DNA of 64,000 bases from Trileptium ribeirensis (taxonomy: Eukaryota > Nematoda > Enoplea > Enoplida > Thoracostomopsidae): contig JASANE010028745.1 of the NCBI GenBank assembly GCA_030248225.1, positions 1 through 64,000 of the forward strand, read 5' to 3'. The notes beneath the pieces were generated by a model. The model saw only the letters and a list, made by a program, of their open reading frames with translations, had not been told where the DNA came from and made no database searches. Below, one piece after another: positions 1 to 8,805 of the stretch. The first letter of the stretch is position 1, and every line of letters starts with the position of its first letter. A program made the translations under genes and the position numbers.

Positions 1-12
1 AGTGAAGTATAA
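1..12 (+). CDS. 3' end of NADAR-A homologue in the 5' LTR (partial)
   Basis: The first four codons (Ser-Glu-Val-stop) align with the last codons of the intact NADAR-A gene that ends at 23140. The 250 bases that follow also align with the spacer after that gene. Only the stop and three codons are visible, so nothing can be said about the rest of this copy. Confidence 0.4.
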   Translation, partial: SEV

Positions 13-247
13 AGCATATGTGGGAGGGGTACTGCCAGCAAGTCGTTAGGGTGGTTTAGAAAAAGGGGTGAACAAAAGGAAAGACGCTAAAATCTTAAAC
101 CATCTGGAGATGATAGAAACACAAACCGCTACACAGGCTAAATTCACTTGAGGCGTTGTAACCCAACGACGCATGCTTTTAGAAAAATAGACGTAGGCAA
201 GGCAAGCGGTGCGATGAGCAGATAATTGTACACTGTATTTATTTGAG

Positions 248-259
248 TTCCCTTTACAG
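248..259 (+). promoter_or_regulatory. Candidate splice acceptor directly before NADAR-B ATG (5' LTR)
   Basis: A pyrimidine-rich ttccctttacag ends one base before the ATG at 260. The same sequence sits before the sister ATG at 23399, so it is conserved between LTRs. It fits a spliced subgenomic mRNA for the accessory gene. Confidence 0.4.
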
Positions 260-1526
260 ATGAGCACCAGCAACATTGACGTAACAGCCAAACGTCAATC
301 CGGCGGACGATTATCAACGGTCGGACCGTACGCCCCGCCGGAAACCGCCTCGTTCCAGCTGCCAACAATCCCAGTCTACCGGGTAGACCTGAACAAACCC
401 TATGCCGCTTTCCTTTCACATGGAACGGACTGGCCCGAGCTGTCAAACATGCACGAAACGCCAGCTCCGTTCAGCAACGATGGCGTACTCGCCAACTCAG
501 TGGAGCGGCATTATCACGTCCAGGTGCTGGCGCTCCTCGAACACCATGAGGCCGCGCGCGAACTGATGGACACGACCGACTCCCCTCTGCAGATCAAGTC
601 CCGAGCACGAGTGCTCAAAGACGAGCTCATCGATTATGTCACTAGTGCTCGTCTTAACCCCTTGTTGGAGCACATCATGCGTCCAATTTTACTAAAGAAA
701 TTCGCCATCCCGGAGTACGCGCATGTCCTCCAACTCACCGAGGATCGGCAACTGCTTTAAGCCTCAACGGGCTCTTTCTGGGGTGTCGGACGCTCCAGTG
801 AGCAGCTGCAGAATAAGGAGGCACCCGGACGCTGCCATAATATCATGGGACGCCTGCTCGATGAGGCGCGCGAATTCCGCGCCACAGGCAACGTGCGGTA
901 GCCCCAGACAGTCATTTTGGGAGACGCGTTGGCTCTACCCCTGTTGGAAATGGCCGAGAACAATAAGTGGTTGGTCAATGGATGGCCAGACACTCATCTC
1001 GCCCGGCTCGCCAACACCATCGTCACGCCGCAGCTGAAGTGCATCATCCTGCTAGGCGGCTACAATTATATCTGCCGAAAAGCACCTCTGGAGCAGCTCC
1101 ATGCGACAAACCCGAACGCGGCATTTAAGAAGGCAAAGCGTCATCTCGGGGTTTTATCAAAGCGGGAGCGCCAACAACCACCATCATCATGACGGCCACC
1201 TATACCGCGTTGGGTTGCTACCAATCAGGATGCCACGTCCTGGACAGCCGAACTAAAAAGATTCTAATCAACCACCGCAACGGTACAATACACTGCACAA
1301 CGTATTCATTCCAACTTGGCCCATCGCGTTCAACACTCCTGACGCGTGGGAGCGAGACGAGCCACACATGGAGTGGGGCGAGCGACCACAATTTCGCGAG
1401 CCGATGGTGTCTAACTACTGTCATCGAAATCTGCGCGAGTGGATGACTCACCTTGTGCGCGACGCTGAGTTAGGGCGCCTTACTCCACAGATACTCGCGA
1501 GTACACTGCGTAACGTTAGCGGCTAA
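260..1526 (+). pseudogene. NADAR-B (NADAR-like + SGNH-like protein), broken copy in the 5' LTR
   Basis: The ATG follows a splice-acceptor-like ccctttacag. Codons 1-166 are open and match the 3' LTR copy at 23399 almost residue for residue. NADAR-family landmarks are FSNDG, VERHYH, IMRPILLKKF and the L-T-E-D-R segment. An in-frame TAA at 758-760 (Leu-Glu in the sister copy) and a TAG at 899-901 (Trp in the sister) break it, and a frameshift lies near 1165. Beyond the stops the reading continues recognisably through a GDALALPLL segment, LLGGYN and a C-terminal end at TAA 1524-1526. The family is linked to ADP-ribose/ribosyl N-glycoside chemistry. This copy should not make a full protein. Confidence 0.7.
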
Positions 1527-2152
1527 CGTGAGCAGGGAGGAAATGAGAGCATGAAAGGAAATAAGATCAATCAATACGAGGTAGTAGGCAGCGCATTGGA
1601 AAGAGCAGGCATGAGTAAAGAGCGCGAGTACGGATCTGAGTAACGACACCGAAATGCAGTTACGGTAACAGCTTAAGTTACCAGTCACGAGCATTTCATG
1701 TGACTGAGCAAGATAGGAGTAAAATAAATGCAATCCTATTAGGCCAAAATATATCAACTGCAACTACCGAATTTAGATGGGAGATCCGAAATTGAAAACG
1801 TCAAAACCCAATCTTTTAACTAAGTTGAAATAAACCAAGTAAATAAATCGATTTCCAACTTATTACATGAAACTTGTCTGAGGCAGGGCACAACCGGCAG
1901 CCGGGTCCTTTCCTGGGGTCATTCAAACAAACCACTTCAGGAGGTACGTGCTAGAGGTATATGTATTGTATTTATATATCATTTTGATGATAATAATGTG
2001 CGCATATGTATAACGTTTAGAACGTTGGAACAATTTTAATTTAGGTCGAGCAAGACACATCTCTAAACCAGTACGGCAAAGCAAAATTAAAACTGGGACT
2101 CCAAATATTACAAACCATAAGGGAAAACTTCCAAAAATACGGAATAATAAGG

Positions 2153-2203
2153 GAGAAGGGACACTTTTTGGTGATAACCAAACAAGTTGAACGTCCTTCT
2201 ACC
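2153..2203 (+). repeat. Conserved nested hairpin in U3 (5' LTR)
   Basis: An inner stem TTGGT-gata-ACCAA is enclosed by GAAGGGAC pairing with GTCCTTC, with one bulge. The same arrangement occurs at about 25295-25349 in the 3' LTR, and the surrounding 75 bases are among the best conserved of U3. Confidence 0.45.
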
Positions 2204-2539
2204 CATTTTTCACGAACGTAAACTCAAACTTTTGAGGAAATTTTTAGGAAATTTTTCATGATTCAAGAAAATTCTGGTAAATTCTAAAATTTTAACTAAA
2301 ATGGATCACAAGGGCTGTACATCATACTAGATGCAACGGGCAAAATTTTACGAAAATCTTACACTTTTCCATACTTACTGGGCAAAATTGATTTCTACCA
2401 TAAGTAAGGAGTCTAATAAATCCAAAAAGTTTAAGGGATGTAACAGCCCGAGATTTTCAGGATTTTAACAGGATATCTAGAGTAGGGAAAATATTTAAAT
2501 AAAGAGGGCAAAACGTCATGGGATGTGCGATCGGATACC

Positions 2540-2640
2540 GGTGGAGCGTGATTCCGGTATTATATTGTGTAATATTCAGTGTTGCTATAAAATAAAAAGT
2601 TGTATCTTGGTTATAAACTTTTGTATCATCACGCTCCACC
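2540..2640 (+). repeat. 13-bp inverted repeat hairpin in U3 (5' LTR)
   Basis: GGTGGAGCGTGAT at 2540-2552 pairs perfectly with ATCACGCTCCACC at 2628-2640 around about 75 bases. In the 3' LTR (25725-25735 / 25814-25824) the left arm has GTGTG where this one has GCGTG, so pairing is kept as a G-U wobble. This points to a structure used as RNA. Confidence 0.6.
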
Positions 2641-3364
2641 TGCCTGGCATGCGCAGGCATGATCATTTTCGCAGGAGATATAACAAAATGGTAACTCGAA
2701 CTGCACTTATCCGGTCGGCCCTACATAAATTTGATAGCGTTATTATGTTGATAATGTGTTGGTAATGTACAGTGGAAAATGGTGGTGCACTCGGATGGGC
2801 CGGGGACATGGGGACGAAATTTTTGCGGCCTCACTGTCAATACCTATCATCGAGTCGGTGCCCCAAGGCCGATCTCGGTGCGCATCCACAATGATGCGGT
2901 ACCGATAATATGTATTTTGACGATAATTGATATACATGTATATTTGTGTGATAAAAGAGGGGTATTCGATACTGCATGACGGACTAATTTGTCGGAATAT
3001 CATTTTCAGGGAGTACATTAAAAGTGAAAATATTTCTATTTTTCAGGCAGTCAAGGCCAAGCGGGCCTAACTAATTGTCATAAGGGACCTATAGGGTTTG
3101 TAAATTGCGGGTTCGGGTCAATTTATCTCTTACCTATAAGTACTCAGGAACCCCCAACTAAGCGTTTAAACACCCAATTTTCAAAGACTTAAATCTCACT
3201 TAGACTCAAAGACTTAAATAACCAAAACTCCCCAATTTTTCAAGCTCAGTACCTCTACGGGGTCTTACCCTAACTGTTTCATCGAAAACCGTGGTCACCT
3301 AACTTAATCGCTCCGCACAGGACCCTGATAACCCTCTCGGGACATCAAATTTTGCACACAAAAC

Positions 3365-3379
3365 GGCCTCTAACAGGCC
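3365..3379 (+). repeat. GGCCT-CTAAC-AGGCC hairpin (5' LTR)
   Basis: A perfect 5-bp stem has a five-base loop, and stem and loop are identical in the 3' LTR at 26545-26559. Confidence 0.45.
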
Positions 3380-3414
3380 ACCTAATTGCCTTACTTCTAA
3401 AATTTTATTTTTAT

Positions 3415-3467
3415 CAGTAGGCGACCAGCCAGGGCATGGATCTGACCCCGCCCCCGGCCGCCTACTG
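3415..3467 (+). repeat. 9-bp stem hairpin CAGTAGGCG/CGCCTACTG (5' LTR)
   Basis: A perfect 9-bp inverted repeat encloses about 35 bases. The stem is identical in the 3' LTR (26595-26603 / 26639-26647), while the enclosed sequence differs at several positions. Confidence 0.55.
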
Positions 3468-3899
3468 TTTTCCGTTAATACGCACTCCTCAAAAAACTTG
3501 TTGTAACTTTGATAAAATTTTAGCGCCCTGAGCGCTCACATATTTCTTCGCTGGAAAAGCAGCTCGCCGACCAGCGCGAGGTTTCTGCTCTTTTGGTACT
3601 CGTCGGCCACACCACACTAAATTTGTTATTGTCGCCTCGTCGCCTCCGGCATTCTTTGAGCCCATATTAGGACTGAACACTGCTCTAAGACCGAGGCAGT
3701 TTTAATTGTTTGCTTGCTTGCTCACAACTTACATATGTAGATGTTTGTATTAGCGCCATTAGTGTGAGCAGTCAGCTATGGTTATTTTAAAATTATATGC
3801 TCGTATATGTTTGCGCTCTCGAATTGCTTTAGTTTAAGAGTTTTGAGTTTTGGCGACGTCGGTGGGGTTTAGCAAAGAAAAGGGGGCCCACAACAGGGG

Positions 3900-3907
3900 T
3901 ATAAAAA
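3900..3907 (+). promoter_or_regulatory. TATA box, U3/R promoter of 5' LTR
   Basis: TATAAAAA is preceded by a G-rich stretch. The 3' LTR has TATAAAA at the equivalent place (27095-27101). Transcription would start about 30 bases downstream, near 3930, which defines the start of R. It is the best promoter candidate of the element because no other TATA box is shared by both LTRs in a comparable setting. Confidence 0.55.
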
Positions 3908-4047
3908 GGAAAGACCCAATGCAGCAATGGGACCAGTCGAGAGAGACACCGCTAGAGTCGGCGTTTTTTGTCGTTTGCGCTTGGCGGTTGTCGCCGTTTC
4001 TTTTAAAGATTTCAAATTTTGCGTTTTCTTTTGGTTTCTTTTCATTG

Positions 4048-4100
4048 ACCAGGGGTAGCTCCTACTGTGTATAAACAGGACGGAGTTCCCCCTGGTGAGT
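4048..4100 (+). repeat. Leader hairpin with 5' splice donor (5' LTR)
   Basis: ACCAGGGG (4048-4055) pairs with CCCCTGGT (4089-4096). CTCC/GGAG and CTGT/ACAG pair inside it. The equivalent hairpin in the 3' LTR (27243-27286) keeps the same nested pairing, with CTGTG/CACAG perfect there. The 3' arm runs straight into CTG|GTGAGT, a near-ideal splice donor with its GT at 4095. It lies about 165 bases into the inferred transcript, so a long leader could be spliced out. The donor is degraded in the 3' copy, where it is not needed. Confidence 0.5.
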
Positions 4101-4283
4101 TTCCTGTTTCTAAACTTGACTAGGAGGGGTCGCCCTTGCCGGTGCGAGTCCGTCCGAAGGATGCTCCGTGCACCCGCAAGTGCGATCCCAACGCCGTTGA
4201 GATGGAGCACGCTAAAATTATTCATGAAAATTCAAATCTTGACTGGCTCCCCGCTTGCCGGGTCGTCATTTTGTTTTAGACCC

Positions 4284-4293
4284 GGGGGGGGGG
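4284..4293 (+). repeat. Ten-G run
   Basis: An uninterrupted G tract follows gaccc. The 3' LTR has a seven-G run at the same place (27480-27486). Both are followed by a conserved ttagtgatgtgaa. Confidence 0.6.
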
Positions 4294-4557
4294 CGAAAAT
4301 TACTTAGTGATGTGAACAAGGAATAGAACAACACACGGGAAGGGGGAAGGGCATAGGGACAAGGGAGGGGTAAGGTTTTGAAGTAAGGCAATTAAAGCAA
4401 GAAACATGTATAAGCGTGTTGACCTGGAGGCAGCCGCTACGGCAGAGGATTGTTTGAGTATCGATAAGGATTCGCGCTAGGCTCCCCCACCAAAATTCGA
4501 GCATTTGGACCCTGAGCATTTCGTTCGAACAGTTCACGGTTAAGTCGTTTTAAAACC

Positions 4558-4591
4558 AGTCTTCCAGGCCGTTTACATACGGTAGAAGGCT
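4558..4591 (+). repeat. TTAGAC-family hairpin 1 (5' LTR)
   Basis: The apical stem CCGT/ACGG (4569-4572, 4579-4582) carries loop TTACAT, a variant of TTAGAC. An outer stem of 7 bp joins 4558-4564 to 4585-4591 with one G-U pair. In the 3' LTR (27742-27777) the outer stem is a perfect 8 bp. Changes fall in the loop or keep pairing. Confidence 0.65.
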
Positions 4592-4979
4592 TTAGTAATT
4601 TGCATCAATCAGTTTAGGATTCCGCCACAAATTGGCATCAAACACGTTTACGATTTTTCAACCGATTTCCAAGAGACAATGGAGCTTCTTTTGACTCATG
4701 TTCCATCCGTGCTAGCTTTCGAAGTCATCGCTTGAGTCGAGTCTAAGGCATAGGAAAATCTACAAGAACAACCCCAGGTCATACGACTTAAAGACCCAGT
4801 TATTGGGTAAGCAGAGCGAGCGGTCCGCTTGGGACGGACGCAGTCATTTGCACACGTGGAGCCTTTCAAAGGAAATTAAGAACGGAACCCCTGACGCTAG
4901 TCCCAGAAATTCGAGCTCCTACTCTGAGATTCGTTTCGCTCCGATTAAAAATTTCAGTCAACTATCCCCAAAAATTTCA

Positions 4980-5020
4980 GACGGGTCTCAGGCCGTTTAG
5001 ACACGGTAGAGTACTCCGTC
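4980..5020 (+). repeat. TTAGAC-family hairpin 2 (5' LTR)
   Basis: The apical CCGT-TTAGAC-ACGG (4993-5006) is nested in an outer GACGG/CCGTC stem (4980-4984, 5016-5020). The 3' LTR homologue at 28160-28200 has the same two stems and an identical loop. Confidence 0.65.
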
Positions 5021-5470
5021 ATGTATTTTAACAATGGAATAACTATCGATGGGTCGATGCGGCTGCTCCATAGGGAGTGACGTATCAGGACCTTTCGTGC
5101 GTTATCTTCCCCACTTTTACGGCTTTGGTAAATCTGCTACGCTAACCATACAGGTGTATCCGAAGTGTTTCCGAACTTAAATCACCGCTGCCTTCTTTTG
5201 GTTCTCAAAGTAGGCATTTCGTTGAGGGCGCGGCAGCACGCGTCGTATTTGTGCTTCCAAATGACTGCGGACCTTTACACAAATCGAAAACACCCGGAGG
5301 AGTAACTCAATAGAGCATGAAGTGAGACGGAGTCAGCTGCAACCTATAGCTGAGTTCAATTTAGTTCAATTTTAAGCAAACCCTCGCGATCGCCCCCGTT
5401 AGACGAGCGACGACCTTGAGGAGGATACAAAGCAATGACCTCTAAACTTTTCAGTGAAGGAAAGCCTATC

Positions 5471-5519
5471 GGCGCGGACCCACAAACCGTTTAGACACGG
5501 TGGGTTTCGGTACAGCGCC
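5471..5519 (+). repeat. TTAGAC-family hairpin 3 (5' LTR)
   Basis: The apical ACCGT-TTAGAC-ACGGT (5486-5501) is nested in ACCC/GGGT and then GGCGC/GCGCC (5471-5475, 5515-5519). In the 3' LTR (28646-28694) the outer stem lengthens to GGCGCGG/CCGCGCC. Confidence 0.65.
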
Positions 5520-6039
5520 CTGTTTTCATGTCAAATCATCAATTCAAGAAATCCTCATAAGGCAAACAAAACTCGGTAGACGCGGCAGCGCCTCCCCTTT
5601 TTACGAGGGCCCTCAATTTCAGCCCGGCCCAGACGCAAGCAAATTTCAGAGCATAAACTTTCCCTGCGAGTAGACTGCAGCTGACGCCCGGACTCGGTGT
5701 AACGCACATCACATTTATGAAATGCAGAGTACAGAGGGGTTAATGGCAAGAGAGGGTCAAACAATGGTAGCACCATGCATTTTACAAGTGAAGTCAACAA
5801 GCGGTCGGCAAGGAAAGTTCATCTCTATGTCCTGTCAGGCGGGTAAGGCAGTCCACGAGGTATAAAATTAAGCGCCAGCGGAATTGATTTTTACGCGACC
5901 CCCTCGTAGGGTTTAACCATGACTCACATCACCCGTTCGGTATATAAATATATCACACGGTGCCCTGCGACTTACCCATGCATTTTGTTGTACATAGACT
6001 ATCTTGATGATTTGAATGTAATAACGTACAGTTCACCTG

Positions 6040-6045
6040 AATAAA
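6040..6045 (+). terminator. AATAAA poly(A) signal in 5' LTR
   Basis: AATAAA is followed by gtgttagagtgt. The 3' LTR has AATAAA at the equivalent place (29191-29196), followed by atgttggagtgt. Together with the TATA box it would delimit an R region of about 2.1 kb. Confidence 0.45.
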
Positions 6046-6490
6046 GTGTTAGAGTGTGAAATTCTTAGTTGGCGAGACGTGTTTAAGGTAGTGACCACAC
6101 CTAAGCTCTAAATTTTAGACGATCGAAAGTGAACCTAAGGTTAAATTGCAATCCATAGGACCTCAACCGTACCTGGTTCAAGTAAAGCTTTCCTAGGTTG
6201 GCGAGAAAACTACACGACCCGTTAAGGCAACGCCGCAGCGGCGAATGGTAAATCCAACCTTTGGTTTAGTCTCAAAGTTCATATTTAGACTCGTTTGGTA
6301 GTTGGTGCACGGCTTTGTTCAAATTTATTCCCGCTAGATAGGGACCCTGGGATGGATCTCGAGGTGTTCCCTCGAGCTACCAGTTTAGCAGAAAACTTCT
6401 TGTCAAACCCTCAAAATTTATCGTCGGACCTAGGCTCCCGTGTATCAGACTAAAACAAGGAACCGCGCCTCCATTAAGGTTTTCAATTGA

Positions 6491-6755
6491 ATTGAGGGAA
6501 AGGCGAGTCAGCCTTATTACCTGTGAGCAGGCTTAGGGGTTGACTCTCCCTCGGGGGACCTTCGTACCACTAGATACGTGGGCCAAAATAGGGCCAGGCC
6601 GAACACCCTGGTTAACCCGCCGGCAGCTTACTAAGCTAAGCGGTTCCCTTAGGTCATCGCATAGATCGCCGGGGAGTCGTAGAAGCCGGTGTTGTCCGGG
6701 CACCACACCAAGAAAAATGGTGGTGCAGCTGGGATTCCTTAGGGCCAGAACTGGT
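6491..6755 (+). repeat. U5 structured block, first copy (5' LTR only)
   Basis: A highly conserved block of about 265 bases runs from attgagggaaaggcgag to gccagaactggtcc. It is rich in short inverted repeats, for example GCACCAC/GTGGTGC near its end. It is repeated at 6851-7127 and occurs once in the 3' LTR at 29417-29693. Low divergence between copies suggests constraint or recent duplication. Confidence 0.65.
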
Positions 6756-6850
6756 CCAAACCAATCGGGCTTTACCCATTAAGAAATCGGTAATAGCTCT
6801 GGACCAAAATAGAAAAAACTCACCAGCCTCTAGGACCAAGAATTTAAGTA

Positions 6851-7127
6851 GGATTGAGGGAAAGGCGAGTCAGCCTTATTACCTGTGAGCAGGCTTAGGG
6901 GTTGACTCTCCCTCGGGGGACCTTCGTACCACTAGATACGTGGGCCAAAATAGGGGCCAGGCCGAACACCCTGGTTAACCCGCCGGCAGCCTGCTAAGCT
7001 AAGCGGTTCCCTTAGGTCATCGCATAGATCACCGGGGAGTCGTGGAAGCCGGGGTTGTCCGGGCACCACACCAAGAAAAATGGTGGTGCAGCTGGGATCC
7101 CTTAGGGCCAGAACTGGTCCTAGTACA
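6851..7127 (+). repeat. U5 structured block, second copy, ending the 5' LTR
   Basis: This repeats the block at 6491-6755, separated from it by about 95 bases of ordinary LTR sequence. It ends at ...CTAGTACA, the last bases shared with the 3' LTR. Confidence 0.7.
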
Positions 7128-7137
7128 TAATTTTAAT

Positions 7138-7163
7138 TGGGGGCCACGCCGTGAGAACGGCGT
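7138..7163 (+). promoter_or_regulatory. Candidate primer-binding site and GAGA-loop hairpin
   Basis: TGGGGGC starts ten bases after the shared LTR end. It resembles the start of a tRNA-Pro type primer-binding site, but the match weakens after seven bases. Overlapping it, ACGCCGT (7146-7152) and ACGGCGT (7157-7163) form a perfect 7-bp stem closed by a GAGA tetraloop of the GNRA class. It lies only in the internal region, where a packaging or priming signal would be expected. Confidence 0.35.
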
Positions 7164-8805
7164 CCATAAATTTTCTGGCTAGGAGAGTTCCATTTTATTT
7201 CATTTCAAAATTACTCGACCTGGGACCTCTCGCACCCCATTAACCGGTAGACTATCTGGAGAAACTAAACCTTCTTAATCGATGAGAGTGATTAGCAAGG
7301 GTTACGATTTTGCAACTAGAATATTTAGGAAGATAGGTTGAACCTAATCACCCTGACCCTGCGAGGTGAGATTGAGAGGTTTGTTGCGGTTTGAATGCGT
7401 TATTATTCCGAATTGTTTAAATGCGTACCAGGATATTAGAGAGTCTAGGGTTGGTGAGCTTGTGCCGCAGTGGAATACATCGAATGCATTGATTTGTGGA
7501 GACTCGCGTTTCTGGAGTGTGTGCAACGATCAATAAAGGGCTCAGAGCCTCTGTTTCAGAGTCAGTAACGATAGAATATTGTTGCTTGGATTTACAACTA
7601 GTTAATTCGCGGCTAACCGACAGTAACATTGTTACATATATACGTCCTCAAATACGACTTTAACGGCCTTAACCCGACCTTGGGCAGCAATTTGCTTCAC
7701 CAACGGCCGTACTTATCGCCTGACTGCCGTACACCGCGTAGTATTCGACGTCAAATTGCCGGATACGCGAACTATTTTCTGCCGGGCACTCCGAATTGAC
7801 TGTGACATCGTCGGTAGTTATATTGGTAATCCAGATAGCGACGTCGTCAGCGCTTCACAGCTACTGATTTCATCAAACAACGACTTTGGCTATTACGCCT
7901 TCGTTCAACGGTCATCGGGTGCACGGAACTTCAGTACTGTGTATCGACCGAGACAATTTCAATTTGCCGGGTGACTATCGCGAGTCGAACCAAATCGTGC
8001 ACGATCAAGGGAATCGACCGATTAAAGGGACAATTGAACCAAGCGAACTATCGAAACAACGGTCAGTACTCGTCATTTGAACTATAATATTGTGTAATAT
8101 TTTATTGTAAAATTCCGCCTGTTTATGACGTATTTGTATGGGCTATGCATCTGAGTAGATTGTAACGTTATTGGTGTTAATCACGTTTTGTTTCGGTTAT
8201 TTGCACGTACCTCCAAGCTAAGGGCTAGGCGAATTTTGAACTTTCTCCTTCTCGAAAACCTTAGAGTGAATCAACCGTCCGATTTGAAACTAGTCTGTAG
8301 TGACTCTTGAAGGCACTGAACTTCACGGTAATCACCCCGGACCTTTCAACTAGTAGCATATAAAAGGGGGAAATGTTGCAAGCAACCAGGTTTAAGTGTT
8401 TCCCTGGTGAAATCAGAAGCGCCGGTATTAAGATAATTTAACGTAGGAGGCACAGTTGCTATTTTGCTGAATGACGAGCTCGATTCACTCGGTTCAAGCG
8501 ATAGAGAGTTAATAATAAGTGAGTCGAAGGAAATTCTTTGCCGCACTAGATAGGTTCGAACATAAGTAACCGGGTCAGTCAGAGCGGCGCGAAAATTTTA
8601 CACTTCCAGGTACATACCTAAGAAATAGGTACACAAGTATAATAATAAAGCAAGAGCGTGCTGAACAGTAGAAATTCTGCTATTAAAGTAAACACATATA
8701 TTTCACGCTATATATAATATATCATCCGTGCCCTTGCCAGGCTTGGAACACGGAAGCCCCACAACTTGAAACAAATAAGGATTATAATTAAAGTCGGAAT
8801 CAAAA
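7164..8805 (+). other. Untranslated leader before gag
   Basis: No recognisable protein is encoded; short open frames at 7756-8080 match nothing I know. A plausible splice acceptor, cccttgccag, ends at 8740, 65 bases before the gag ATG. With the donor at 4095 it could remove most of a leader of almost 5 kb. Confidence 0.4.

Larger units (their letters stand above)
1527..3899 (+). other. Non-coding U3 part of the 5' LTR
   Basis: No credible coding sequence is visible. Conserved islands shared with 24.67-27.09 kb include the doubled AACGTT motif near 2011, the hairpins listed separately, and a block ending in gtttaaacaccca near 3165. The intervening sequence is AT-rich and diverged between the two LTRs. 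Confidence 0.5.
1..7127 (+). repeat. 5' LTR of giant Ty3/Gypsy-type element (left end outside window)
   Basis: Almost the whole stretch aligns in order with about 23.13-29.69 kb on the same strand. Landmarks repeat in the same sequence: accessory ORF, TATA box, three TTAGAC hairpins, AATAAA and the terminal U5 block. Both copies end in the same ...CCTAGTACA and then diverge completely. The first 12 bases match the last codons of the gene at 21869-23140, so the repeat starts upstream of the window. By eye roughly four in five positions agree. The left copy carries an extra U5 block. Calling it an LTR rests on its position flanking gag-pol and on the PBS-like and PPT-like sequences inside the pair. 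A tandem pair of related elements is the alternative. Confidence 0.75.

Noticed and set aside
4141..4215. tRNA-like look of a conserved GC-rich stretch in R
   Set aside because: No cloverleaf with plausible D, anticodon and T arms could be drawn in either LTR copy.
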